64,000 nt of DNA. Source: Paguma larvata (taxonomy: Eukaryota > Chordata > Mammalia > Carnivora > Viverridae). Numbering within the stretch: the first letter of the stretch is position 1; every line of letters starts with the position of its first letter. The position numbers were made by a program, and so were the translations under genes. The notes below the pieces were generated by a model. That model was not told the DNA's origin, searched no databases, and saw nothing but the letters and a program-made list of their open reading frames with translations. Below, in pieces: positions 9,770 to 19,991 of the stretch. The DNA lies in NCBI GenBank assembly GCA_030068075.1, contig CM057843.1, positions 15,766,001 through 15,830,000 of the forward strand, read 5' to 3'.

Positions 9770-10275
9770 TAGCTAACAGATGTGAAGGCATGTGCACTGT
9801 GTAAGGCATCCTGGTGACTTCAGTCGACATGTGGTCATGGTGTCTTGCCATCAGATCTCCCTTCAGGGAAGGACTCGTTGCTGCAGCTGTTGGGCAATCT
9901 GTCCACACAGAGCCACCAGCTGTTAGCCCCTGCAAGATTACTTCAGCTGTAGAGAGCCTCTTTGCACAAATGCCTACCCCTCCCTGGACATCCAATGGCT
10001 GATAGATGCAGGGTGCAGAGGCCCATTTATCTCAGCCAAACTGGGACAATGCTGAGGCTGCATTCTAGCTGCAGGGATCCTTGCAGAAGAGGTCAAGGCT
10101 GTCACTTGGCCTTCATTGCAGTTCATTGTCTCCCTCTGCCCAAGCATGCCTCCTTCTTCTTTCCCACAGGTCTCAAAACCAAAGGTGTTCTTTAATAAAC
10201 ATCCTTCACGTAAACTGTATTTCAGAGTCTACTTACTGGAGAACCCAGCTGCCATGGTGGGTTCTTACATAAGAT
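9770..10275 (+). mobile_element. ERVL-type solo LTR (probable)
   Basis: The 3' part has an LTR-like layout: C/T-rich text, cacaggtctcaaaaccaaag, polyadenylation signal aataaa at about 10194, then tttcagagtctacttactgg and agaacccagctg. This resembles ERVL-class LTR ends (cagagtctgcttccyggg...aaccc). The 5' boundary is approximate. No internal retroviral genes are present. Subfamily not determined. Confidence 0.55.
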
Positions 10276-12744
10276 GCATGTAAAATAATGCAATGTGTGT
10301 CCCTTGTGTCCCTACTGGGGGGAGGTGAGGTATAAATAAAATTAGCACAGTATAAGAGAAACGTAATACAAAGTAGGGCATGTGGGCATTCGGACCCCTC
10401 TGGGGTGGGGGATGATTAGGTACTAGAGATACCAATCCCTTCTTCCATGCCTGAACACCTCAGCATCCTCTTTAGAGAATTAGACCTTCCCACATGCCTG
10501 GAAGGAATAGCCAAAGGTATCATGTCATCATCTACCTTCTACCTGCCTCCACAGTTGACTGGTTAAAGGGCGGACATCAGACCCAGGGTAGTCAACCCAT
10601 TGGCTCAGCTGGATCTATGAGCTTCTCTCTCCAAGGAAATTGGGATACAGTGAGAATGTACTCAGTTTCCACTGGACTCTGGAATTGATGGGACCAGAAA
10701 GCTATCAGACATCAAAAATACAGAGAGCTGGTATAATAAGAATGAGAAAAATGAAGAAGACGTGAAGAGAGAAGCAGACATGGAGACTTGAGGCCCCAGA
10801 GAGGGAGAGAATAACTTGCATTCCTGATTTTCCGGTACCTCTGACCCCCGTTTCATGTAACACCGGGCTGCCTTTGGTGCCGTAGGTACTGCGAGTTAGT
10901 CCTGTATTTTTATCCAATAGATTCGCTCTTTTAACTAAAAAAGTCTGTTTCGTGTAATAATATTGGACTAAGACAACCATAAGGGAAGGGATTTGACTTG
11001 GGAGTTGTAGGAAACGTAAGATTTCAACAGGGGAAGATAAAGGGACCGTGGAATTCACACACAGAGGTGCTGAAACACATGCGTTGGACATTTTTGAAGA
11101 TGATGAATGGCCCAGTTTGGCCAATATGGAGGAAATGGAAAGCAAAAGAACAGGATAAATGCTTGGGAGGCTGGTGGGAAAACTTTGACTAATCAAAGGA
11201 GCTGGCCAGCCTTAAAGAGTCTATTCATTCTTTTGAGGAATTCCCAGTGGCCACAGAAAACGTGAAATAAGGATGGAAGTCAGTAAAGACCGACCTTTGG
11301 GGGAAGTGAGGAAATAAAAATACGGTGATGGGTGTCTTACTTGTGACAGGGTCATGAGAAGAGATTCATGAAAATGGAGCCAAGGAATGAATCAGTGGGA
11401 ACTAGCAAGGGGTGGTGGTTCTTGCTGACTGATAGGGAAGAGGACTTGTCTTTAGGCACACCCACCACGTACCCCACACACAGCCGCACACTGGGCCCCG
11501 CCCAGCTTCAACACCGTTCTTTACAATGACTTCAATGTGAATTAGCCCCTCGGGCTCGTGCAACACGGGTAGCCTTGCTCCTAAGTCATAGCTGTGTCTC
11601 AACTCAAGCTCTTTCCACCGGTGATGGCAAAAATAAATCCCAATTTGAACAGGTTTTGAAATAGAGATTCTACCGGCTCATTCAACTGAAGAGTCAAGAG
11701 GTAAATGGACTTCAGGGAAATGGATCCAGAAATCCACACAGTCAGGGTTCTGATTCGAGATTTCTTTCATCTTTTCACGTGTGTCAACTTTATCCTTAGG
11801 TCACCTCTCATGGTGAGTAAAATGGTTTCAGTAGTCTGAGATCTCCTTTCTTTACTACCGTCTAGTTGAGGCATGGCGTTTACTTCATGGTTTCCCCAGA
11901 GCCTGATTAAGTATCTTTTCAGGTCTTGAGAACCTAAATTAAGTTATGCATATCTGGTAGTGTGTAGGTGTTTAACAACTGGTATATGTACTTTCTCTCA
12001 AAAAGAGAGAGACAGAGACAGAGATGGAGAGACAGAAGCCCTGATGCTGTTTGACTTCCATAGCACAAGTACTGTTACCACGGTTGATTTCAAACTACCA
12101 GGGTGATATCGCTGAACCCGAAATTGGGAAGAGGTCCACACAGTTGACTCTCCAAAACCCATGAGAGCTGTCTCCAGCACCCTACTATATCTAAACCTGA
12201 ACCCATCGTTTTAAGTGGATAATCCATCATGACGGTCTGTGAAGCTGCTCTGGTCAATTCCATCTACCTACATGGAAAGTAGGGGTGGGAAGATGGGTAG
12301 GGGTAGACAACTATTGAATGTGTAGTACTGTTGAAATTCATGCAGGAAGAAGACGAGGAAAACAAGGCAAGCGTCTGGAGAGAAGAAGACACATATGGGA
12401 CTGAGTGTCGAAAAGGATTTATGGATCATGAGTGGGTGGTATGAATCTGAGGCATGGGGAGAAATGCAGAGAGTTAAGTGGGGGAATCATTACAGATCTG
12501 CTGAAATATTTATCCTTGTACTGAAAGCTGTCTACGGTCTGGTCTTACTTTATTCTCTAAGACTCTTTGAGAGGCACTACAGTATAATGGTGAATAGTCC
12601 ACATCTTGGCAAGTTATGGAAGCTATTCTGAGTCTCCCTCTTCCTTAGAACCTCACAGGACAAGAATTTTTATTCTGAGAATCAGCTGAGAACTTTAACT
12701 GTTTTTCAGAGGTTTTTTTTTCCCAAGAGGGTGTAGGGCACAGC
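10276..12744. other. Intergenic DNA, no gene; some unresolved repeat-like text
   Basis: 10440-11000 reads like an old dispersed repeat (a ggtagtcaacccattggctcag phrase, and a tail-like ttttatccaatagattc), but I cannot name the family. The 163-codon minus frame 10705-11196 covers it and looks like chance: Ser/Leu-rich with no domain. The rest is unique DNA with a short AG-rich run near 12000. Confidence 0.45.
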
Positions 12745-12895
12745 AGCTATGAATGCAGTTTCCAAAGCTGGGGTGCCTGGCTTGAGTCTCAGTTCTGTCA
12801 CTGGCCACAGGACCTTGGGCAAGTTGATGAAACTAATCTGCATCCAGTTTTCGAATCTGAAAAGCGGGGAACCCCAATTCTCTTTTAAATTAGTT
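12745..12895 (+). mobile_element. MIR element
   Basis: Contains the MIR hallmarks in order: gagtctcagttctgtcactg, gaccttgggcaagttgatga, ctgcatccagttttcgaatc and tgaaaagcgggga. Confidence 0.85.
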
Positions 12896-12929
12896 ACACA
12901 AGGTGGCCATTAGCTACAGGTGGTTCTAA

Positions 12930-13240
12930 TGCTTTGGCAGCCTACGTAACCAACCCCAAACCTATGCCTGTAAAACCCTGAAGGCTAAGAATCAAAACCT
13001 AAAGACAGTCCCATACAGCCAACAAGTCTTCTGAAATAAGGCAAATCCTTAAGCTGTAGCCAATCAAAGAATTTCCTTGCTTCGCTTTTGTGTCTTGTCT
13101 GTAAAAGTCTTGCCCCAGCTCCTGTTCATAGAGCACTTCTAACTGCTTCTGGGTTTCGTGTTACCTGACTTGAATAAAGTTTTGCACAGATAAACTCTTG
13201 AAATTTTTAACGTGCCTCAGTTTATCTTTAAATACCACCC
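12930..13240 (+). mobile_element. Possible ERV1-type solo LTR
   Basis: LTR-like order: ccaatcaaa (CCAAT box, about 13060), a TATA-like ctgtaaaag (about 13100), a C-rich leader (cttgccccagctcctgttc), then the polyadenylation signal aataaa at about 13174 and a U5-like AT-rich end. No retroviral coding sequence nearby. Boundaries and family are uncertain. Confidence 0.45.
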
Positions 13241-13264
13241 ATGCCGTAAGGCTTTTATGACCAT

Positions 13265-13476
13265 GAAATGAGTCCATGTACATAACGAGAGAGAGACAGC
13301 CACAGCATGAGCAGGGGAGGGACAGAGAGAGAGGGAGATACAGAATCCGAAGCAGGCTCCAGGCTCTGGGCTGTGAGCACAGAGCCCCACAGGGGGGCTC
13401 GAACCCACGAACCATGAGATCACGACCTGAGCTGAAGCCCGATGCGGTAAACCAACTGAGCCACCCAGGTGCCTCT
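13265..13476 (-). mobile_element. CAN SINE, diverged tail
   Basis: Minus-strand head, body and GA-rich tract are clear. The usual T-rich tail is replaced by ccatgtacataacga. A diverged TSD fits: gtaaggcttttatgaccat before it and gtgatgcttattttgaccat after it (13478-13497). Confidence 0.92.
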
Positions 13477-13497
13477 AGTGATGCTTATTTTGACCAT

Positions 13498-13716
13498 TTA
13501 CTACTCTTTTACCCAGCTTTTATATTCCGGACCATCGCTGCATTTCTCTTTCTGTTTGCCAGAGAAATGATTACAAGTCTGTGTAAGACACCCAGGTCAC
13601 ACTCACACGTTTTTTCCTCCTCCAGACCCTCAAACACTGCACTTGTAACTCCGTGGACACTTGCTCCTTCAGCTGCACATTTGTGTTCTAGAGGCTTCCC
13701 TCACATCTTCACATTC
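13498..13716. other. Intergenic DNA, no gene seen
   Basis: Short C/T-rich unique stretch. The long plus frame 13276-13737 is mostly SINE translation extended into it. Confidence 0.5.
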
Positions 13717-13764
13717 TTTTTTTTTTTAATTTTTTAAATGTTTATTTAATTTTGAGAGACAGAT
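13717..13764 (-). mobile_element. CAN SINE 3'-tail remnant
   Basis: Only the T-run, tttttaaatgtttatttaa and ttttgagagacaga of a minus-strand SINE are present. The whole tRNA head and body are missing and the text changes abruptly at about 13765. Confidence 0.7.
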
Positions 13765-13965
13765 TTGATAGGCTGGTGTGGGGATCCATGTCTCTTGCTG
13801 CTGCCCAAGATGAGCCTTACGTGTAAGTTTCCTTCGCTTATTAAAACTGTCATCTACTAACCTGGGGTGGCCTGCCTCTTTCTTCCGCCTCTCTCTGCCC
13901 TCTGAGTATAGGGGCCTGCTCCAGACCATGCTCGGGAAGCTCCGAGAAGGTTGCAAACCAACAAG
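13765..13965 (+). mobile_element. Possible retroviral LTR end (relic)
   Basis: The stretch with cgcttattaaaactgtcatc, then tactaacctggggtggcctg, then CT-rich text resembles the R-U5 part of an old LTR. No gag, pol or env sequence is present. Low confidence: it could be unique DNA. Confidence 0.3.
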
Positions 13966-14266
13966 GGTTCATGAACAGAACTGATGAATGACCAAAAAAG
14001 GCCTTTTTCTCATCCAAAAGTAAAAATAAAATAAAAGACCCTCTTTCTTTTCAGCAGGCAGAGCAAAAGGAACCAGCTACTCTTTGTTAAGATAACTGGA
14101 CATGCAGATTATCCCTGGACTTCTAAACTCTAAGAACCAGATGTAAGGGCAAGTCTGTCACACATGAAAGGAAGTTAGCGACAAGCATATGTATCCAAAT
14201 TTGGTGCCGATTGTAGCAATCTGTTTCTACACACTTACAGAATGGAGGCGGCCAGTGAAGAATGAA
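13966..14266. other. Intergenic DNA, no gene seen
   Basis: Unique-looking sequence. The bases just before 14267 (atgaa) are the left TSD of the LTR that follows. Confidence 0.5.
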
Positions 14267-14629
14267 TGTCTTAGTCATTCCTGCTGCTGTAACAGAAAGG
14301 CCATCGGCTCAGTGGCTTACGCAACAAACACTTGTTTCTTATGGTGCTGGAGGTTGAGAAGTCCCAGATCAAGGCATCGGAGGATCCAACATCTGGGGAG
14401 GGCCTTCTTCCTGGTTTGCAGATGACAGTTCTTGGGGTGTCCTCACGTGGTGGAAGGGGCAAGAGAACTCTCTGGAATCTTTTTTATAAGGGCACTAATT
14501 ACACTTAGGAAGGCTCCACCCTCACGATCTAATCACCTCCCAAAGGCCCCACATCCTGATGCCATCACGTTGGGGGTTCGGATTTCAAAATATGAATTTT
14601 GGGGGGAAACAGGCATTCTGTCCATAACG
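14267..14629 (-). mobile_element. Solo LTR of a MaLR element (MST/MLT1 type)
   Basis: 363 bases, read on the minus strand. Plus-strand landmarks are tgtcttagtcattcctgctg at the start, gctggaggttgagaagtccc, gatcaaggcatcgg, gtcctcacgtggtgg, cctcccaaaggcccc and cattctgtccataac at the end. 5-bp flanks atgaa and atgag fit a degraded TSD. Length and order match MaLR (ERVL-related) LTRs. No internal region remains. Confidence 0.88.
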
Positions 14630-14634
14630 ATGAG

Positions 14635-15090
14635 TTTCTTAGCCATTACCGCTGAAGGTTTTTACTTCCAATACAGAATTTTCTTTATGGTAACAAAGCT
14701 GGCCATTGTGCTTTATGGGGTTTCAAGACGCCTAGGACTGCTTTTTCTGTAATAAGTAGAGATTTCGATTTTGTTCTTCCCTCATCTTGCACAAGTTTCA
14801 GGTTGCGACAAAGTGGCTAGTGTCTTTGCAATCTGCGAGAGTTGGCTGCTTCTTTGGTTTCCCCAAATAAGTGTCTTTTCTCAATAAAATTATAAACAGT
14901 GTCCTTAGACCGGCTTGGTTTCTCCGCTAGTGAAATTTCTGCTATCATTTCTGAGTACCCCACTTTCTCTTACTATTGAAGGAGAAAACATGCACTATCA
15001 GAATAGATATCTTTTTCTAAGGAGCCAATATGCCATCGCTTTATTGCTTTTACACAATTATAAAATTCCATGACAGCTTGTACCTTTCGG
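14635..15090. other. Intergenic DNA, no gene seen
   Basis: Unique, AT-rich sequence without a recognised repeat. Confidence 0.5.
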
Positions 15091-15106
15091 AAAGTGAAAT
15101 TAAGCA

Positions 15107-15322
15107 GGGGCGCCTGAGTGGCTCAGTCAGTTGAGCATCTGACTCTCGGTTTTGGCTCAGGTCATGATCTCACGGTTCTGTGAGCTTGAGCCCCACATCG
15201 GGCTCTGCGCGGACAGCGCAGAGCCTGCTTGGGATTCTTTCTCTCTCTCTCCCTCTCTCTCTGCCCCTCCCCTACTCAAGTTGGCTTTGTCTCTCTCAAA
15301 ATAAATAAATAAACTTTAAAAA
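15107..15322 (+). mobile_element. CAN SINE, older variant
   Basis: Head ggggcgcctgagtggctcag, an extra ctcggttttgg in the body and gcctgcttgggattc mark an older variant. A diverged TSD, aaagtgaaattaagc and aaagtgcaatgaagc (13 of 15), flanks it. Confidence 0.94.
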
Positions 15323-15337
15323 AAAGTGCAATGAAGC

Positions 15338-16144
15338 CATATCGGAATCTGTCTACTGCAGTTAGAAATTGACTTGAGAGAGCTCAACGAGCAGCTCTTA
15401 CAACCCGTTGAACGCGGGGTCCACTTCCAGTGGGCCGACCCAAGCATGTATTAGAATACATTTTAAAACAATAAATATTATGCAGATTTAAAGCACTCCT
15501 GACCTTAAGCCCTTTTTTCCCTCCTAGCTATCTCCTCTTCACCGAAGTACAGAGCACAACACTCATCTCCTTCTGAAAGGATCAGGAAATGCTGGGCACT
15601 CTTGCCTTTCTCCCTCCCCTTCGAGAAGGCCAGCCAGCCCCGAAGGACTTTCTGCTAGGAGCACGCTTGTGCCCATGCGAAAATCCTCAGTCTTCCAGCA
15701 CCGCGTCTGTGACTTGATGTTAGCATTCTGAAAACTCTTTAGTCACGTGGTAAGCACTTGATGAAGGGTCCTCAGCATACACTCCTGGCCAGAGATAGAT
15801 GGCCTGAGTTTATTCAAAGGCCAAATAATTTCCAGACATTTATTTTGGATGGAAACACATGTTTTTCCCTTGGTAATAATTTCCTTGTGAGAGGTACCGG
15901 CAACCCCCAACTTGCAAATAGACTCTTCAGAAATTTCATTTGTAGGTCAGTCGTTTGGAATGCTCAGTGATTTTTTTTTTTCCAAAGAAGTAATATTATA
16001 AGTGGTAGTTAAGGGCCCAGGCCGGCCCCCACATTCTTACTTAACCCATACCTTACCCAAATTACTGCAAGGGGGAATAGCAGAAAACAAGGGCCACGCG
16101 GTGCTCTTTGCCTGTCTCTCGGATATCCCTGTAGAAATAGAGTC
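15338..16144. other. Intergenic DNA, no gene seen
   Basis: Unique-looking. The 70-codon frame 15758-15970 has no recognisable domain. Confidence 0.5.
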
Positions 16145-16318
16145 TCATGGTGATTATGGACACAGTAGCTAGGCTGACTGACTGCACTTGAAGCTAGGCT
16201 TGGATGTATGCTAGATGTGTTGACTTCGGGCAGGTCACTTACCTTGTCTTCTCGGGACCCCATCCATAAAAGGCGATGCTATTAAGATTTGTTTCACGGA
16301 GCTAGAGTTATTGGGTGA
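16145..16318 (+). mobile_element. MIR fragment
   Basis: The phrase gttgacttcgggcaggtcac and the following ttaccttgtcttctcggg with catccataaaa follow the MIR core and 3' part. It ends beside an (AC)n run. Confidence 0.6.
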
Positions 16319-16320
16319 GA

Positions 16321-16323
<3 letters not shown>

Positions 16324-16363
<40 letters not shown>
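16324..16363 (+). repeat. (AC)n microsatellite
   Basis: Twenty uninterrupted AC units. Confidence 0.98.
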
Positions 16364-16365
<2 letters not shown>

Positions 16366-16654
16366 AGGAGTTCAGGAGACACCACGGATCCTTGGCCGTC
16401 ATTATTCTTGGTGCTAGTAACTGGTTTGATGCTCATTCTTTTTCGATTTCTGATTCGTATTTCACTGAACCAAAAGTAATGCTAATGGTATATCAATAAC
16501 AAAACACAACGGGGAAAAACGGAGGTGGTATGTTCCCCTCCCCCACCCCCTCTAATTATTACCGTTTGGGTAAAATAAGATATGGTAGAGGAAAAAAGGA
16601 AATAGATAAACACTGAGGTTGAATACCAGGATATTTTCGATGAGTCTAAAGGTG
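16364..16654. other. Intergenic DNA, no gene seen
   Basis: Nothing recognised apart from a short C-rich run near 16540. Confidence 0.5.
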
Positions 16655-16960
16655 GGCTTTAAAAAAATTACACTTATTTATTTTAAACAGTTTGGAAAAA
16701 AAAAAAAAAGAAAGCAAATAAAATGTCTCCAAATCTGACCACCCAGAAACAGCCGCTACTGACTTTTGTCGCCAGGGATACTCTGTCCCGTGCATGTACA
16801 CAAATGTCAAAAATTTTAAATAACTGTAATTAAACCATCTCTACTACTTCCATAGCAGGTTTATTCACTTAGCAACATACTATAAAAATTTCTCTTGTAT
16901 TCTGAGACTATGTGATTTCTAACAGCATTGCGTTTTCATCGCAGAAGAATACTAAAGCTG

Positions 16961-17174
16961 GGGCGCCTGGGGGGCTCAGTCGGTTGGGCGGCCGACTTCA
17001 GCTCAGGTCATGATCTCACGGTCTGTGAGTTCGAGCCCCGCGTCGGGCTCTGTGCTGACGACTCAGAGCCTGGAGCCTGCTTCCGATTCTGTGTCTCCTT
17101 CTCTCTCTGCCCTTTCCCTGTTCATGCTGTGCCTCTGTGTCTCTCGGAAATAAATAAACATTTAAAAAAAAAAA
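16961..17174 (+). mobile_element. CAN SINE, young
   Basis: Complete element. A perfect 16-bp TSD, aagaatactaaagctg, lies at 16945-16960 and 17175-17190. Confidence 0.97.
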
Positions 17175-17410
17175 AAGAATACTAAAGCTGATAGAACCAA
17201 TTCCCAGTTGGTGAACATTTAGTCTGCTCCCCACTGTTCTAAATAACGTTGTTATAATTATACAGATGGATAAAAGTTTACTCATGTTGCTGTTTATTTC
17301 CTTTAACCAAGAAATGAAATGTCTAGAAACTTCTGTATAGATTCTACTACTCATATTCGATGGTTTATGATACGTTTGGCTGAACCGACTCCAGAGAGAA
17401 TGTTCTTTTC

Positions 17411-17637
17411 TTACATTTTTTTAATGCTTATTTTTGAGAGAGAGAAAGCGTGTGTGAGCGGGGGAGGGGCAGAGAGCGAGGGGAACAAAGGATCTCGGGC
17501 AGGCTCTGTGTTGACAGCAGCCAGCCCAGTGCAGGGCTTGAACTCAGGAACTGTGAGATCATGACCTGAGCCCAAATCAGACCATGACCTGAGCCAAAGT
17601 CAGACGCTTTGACTGACTGAGCCACCCAGGAGCCCTA
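17411..17637 (-). mobile_element. CAN SINE with a 23-bp internal duplication
   Basis: Minus-strand SINE in which the A-box region is doubled: 17561-17583 and 17584-17606 are tandem copies differing at few bases (both start atgacctgagcc). The body also differs from its neighbours (gcagccagcccagtgcaggg). TSD not clear. Confidence 0.92.
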
Positions 17638-17982
17638 GAAAGGATGTTCCAATTCACCTTTTCCTAGCAATGAGAATGCAATGTCCTAGAAATTTTCCTA
17701 AATTCTGAGATTGAGAACGCATTTAATCTAGCCAATCTGATAGATGAAAAGGGGCATTTCATGATTTCGACTTTCATTTTTCGAACATGATGTTGAACCT
17801 TTTCCTTATGTTTGTAGTAAAATTGAATTTCTTTTGCCTATTATCTCTTCATAGTCTTTGGCCGTTTTTCTATTGCCGTTCATTTTTCAATTTGTTTTTC
17901 TGTTTTCGTTAAGGAAAACCATTTTTCCTTTGTATTCGTACCATACAACAATGTATTTAGAATGTAAAGAAAAATTGCACCA

Positions 17983-18186
17983 GGGCGCCTGGGTGGCTCA
18001 GTTGGTTGGGCGTCTGACTTCGGCTCAGGTCATGATCTCACCGTCTGTGAGTTCGAGCCCTGCGTCAGGCTCTGTGCTGACAGCTCAGAGCCTGGAGCCT
18101 GCTTCGGATTCTGTGTCTCCCTCTCTCTCTGCCCTTCCCTTGCTCACGCTCTGTCTCTATGTCCCTCAAAAAATAAAAATAAAAAT
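17983..18186 (+). mobile_element. CAN SINE
   Basis: Complete felid-type element with a short tail. TSD aaattgcacca at 17972-17982 and 18187-18197. Confidence 0.96.
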
Positions 18187-18202
18187 AAATTGCACCATAT
18201 GC

Positions 18203-18390
18203 GTTTTTAACATTTATTTTTATTGAGCTACAGTTGACATATTATAGCCGAGTGCAAATCTGAGGTATACCACGCATGGCTTTGCTACATCCCTATATTG
18301 CAACGTGATTTGCTCCCTCACATAATTATTCCTTCTGTGTGATGGGAGTAACCAAGATCTAATCTGTTAGCAACTGTGACGTTTATAATG
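18203..18390 (-). mobile_element. L1M 3'-UTR fragment
   Basis: The plus-strand phrase ttttattgagctacagttga followed by catattatagc matches the complement of old L1 3' ends. It fades out near 18390. Confidence 0.6.
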
Positions 18391-18733
18391 AGGTATGCTA
18401 CCAGTGAGAAATTGCCACTGGGCAGTGAGTAGAAACAGCAAAGACACTGTTCACCCTAGCCATTGTTGGATGTTGAGGGCGAGAGCATGAGCACTGGACA
18501 AAGAGGCATCGGGCACATTTCCCAGTGGCTGGCTGGGGAGTTCACAATCTCTGGAAACAGGAGCAAGTCGTTTCTGGTACGTAGAAAAGTTTTAATTGCT
18601 ATACGTGTGAAGAACAATTGGAAAATTAAGATCAAAAGAGGTAGGATAATATGTACAGGATTTTGAAAGAATCAGACAAACCGAATCAAGCAATTCTGCT
18701 GACTTTCTGAATGTCAGTTAGATAGTCTCCTTA
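18391..18733. other. Intergenic DNA, no gene seen
   Basis: A 67-codon frame (18463-18666) without recognisable features. Confidence 0.45.
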
Positions 18734-18745
18734 ATGAAGGCTATT

Positions 18746-18860
18746 ATAAAAAAATATTTAAAAAATTATTAAGTAAACTCTGGGCCTAACATGGGGCTTG
18801 AACTCATGACCTTGAGATCTTGAGTTGCATGCTCTACTGACTGAGCCAGCCAGGGGCCCC
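18746..18860 (-). mobile_element. Short ancestral-type CAN SINE
   Basis: The minus strand has the tRNA-like head and a short tail, but lacks the long CT-rich tract and the cctggagcctgcttc module. It resembles the older short carnivore tRNA-Lys SINEs. TSD tgaaggctatt at 18735-18745, with the next copy tgtaggctatt at 18862-18872. Confidence 0.85.
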
Positions 18861-18872
18861 ATGTAGGCTATT

Positions 18873-19083
18873 TTTTTTTAATTTTAATATTTACTTATTT
18901 TCGAGGGGGTGGGAGGGACAGAGAGTAAGGGAGACACAGAATCGGAAGCAGGCTCCAAGCTCTGAGCTGTTAGCACAGAGACCGACACGGGGCTCAAACC
19001 CACAGACTGCGAGATCATGGCCTGAGCAAAGCCAGATAGATGCTTAACTGACTGAGCCACCCATGCCTCCCCCGCCCCCTCAG
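18873..19083 (-). mobile_element. CAN SINE beside another SINE
   Basis: Diverged felid-type element on the minus strand, directly next to the short SINE. Its flanks are tgtaggctatt (18862-18872) and tgaaggctatt (19084-19094). The three repeats therefore bracket two SINEs. Confidence 0.9.
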
Positions 19084-19238
19084 TGAAGGCTATTTGTAAC
19101 ATTTCATGAGCTAACGAGGAGAGTGTAGTCCAAAGGTAGTTTGCCACCTAATACTGGAGCAAGAGCAAGCTATAAATGATAAGGGCATAATTATTTTGTA
19201 ACTTATTAGGTTATAATTTGATTAGAAAGAAAAGGGCA

Positions 19239-19427
19239 GGGCGCCTGGATGGCTCAGTCATTTAAGCATCGGTCATGATCTCAAACTTTGGGAGGTCAAG
19301 CCCCGAATAGGGCTCTGTGCTGACAGTGAGGAGCCTGCTTAGGATTCTTTCTCCCTCTCTCTCTGCTCCTCCCCACTCATACTTTCTCTCGCTCTCAAAA
19401 TAAATAAACATTTAAAAAAAAAAAGAA
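19239..19427 (+). mobile_element. CAN SINE, shortened body
   Basis: Head gggcgcctggatggctcag, then a deletion joining gcatc to ggtcatgatctc. TSD agaaagaaaagg at 19224-19235 and 19428-19439, partly merged with the A/G tail. Confidence 0.92.
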
Positions 19428-19439
19428 AGAAAGAAAAGG

Positions 19440-19989
19440 ATAAGATTCTCAGTGAAGTTTAAAATTCTGAGAAAATTTAAATTCTATCACTCTAAACTGA
19501 AATGCTGAACTCTAGGAGTCCCCTGCAAAAGGAGGCAGAACTTACGAAACGGATAATTTGGCAAGAATGGAGGAATACTGAAAAATCAAAACACTTAAAG
19601 AGGGGGGAAAATAAAGTTATGTACGGAAAGATTATGTGAAAAACACAAGTATAGCACAGAAGCTATACGAAGATCTTAAAGGGATGATAAAGGGTTAATA
19701 GCTATGATGCAGAACGAATTACGAGTTATTGGTAAAGTTCAATATAAAGTTTAGAAGAATTCGAAAAAATAAACCACCTTGAAGATTCACGTGCCAAAGT
19801 GTATGGGAATCATATACTCAGGAAATTATACCAATAAAAAAAGGAGCGTAAAATATCCATTATAAATGGAGGCAAGGAGCTGGGCACTCGATTAGAAATA
19901 CCTGAGGGATATTGCTATTTGGAGATCGGGGGATGGCAGAAATGCACCCATATTCAAAAAACTTGGACAATGGGATCGCGAAACGAAAA
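19440..19989. other. Intergenic DNA, no gene seen
   Basis: A-rich sequence that may be a decayed LINE. No family recognised. Confidence 0.4.
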
Positions 19990-19991
19990 TA

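Larger units (their letters stand above)
16655..17975 (-). mobile_element. Old L1M 3' region, minus strand, carrying two SINEs
   Basis: The plus-strand text follows the complement of an old L1M 3' end: ttattcacttagcaacatac, ccagttggtgaacatttag, then, past two SINEs, agccaatctgatagatgaaa, acatgatgttgaaccttttc and ttggccgtttttctattgcc. No frame survives. SINEs at 16961 and 17411 interrupt it and a third (17983) sits at its edge. Confidence 0.75.

Noticed and set aside
10194..10199. AATAAA as a gene polyadenylation signal
   Set aside because: It fits the LTR layout; no upstream coding exon is visible.
10705..11196. 163-codon minus-strand open frame
   Set aside because: Ser/Leu-rich, no domain, overlaps a plus frame and repeat-like text; no splice or promoter context.
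13276..13737. 153-codon plus frame
   Set aside because: First half is antisense translation of a SINE; the rest is unique DNA without codon signature.
18734..19094. Three spaced short repeats looking like a mini repeat-spacer array
   Set aside because: The spacers are SINEs and the repeats are target-site duplications; not CRISPR.
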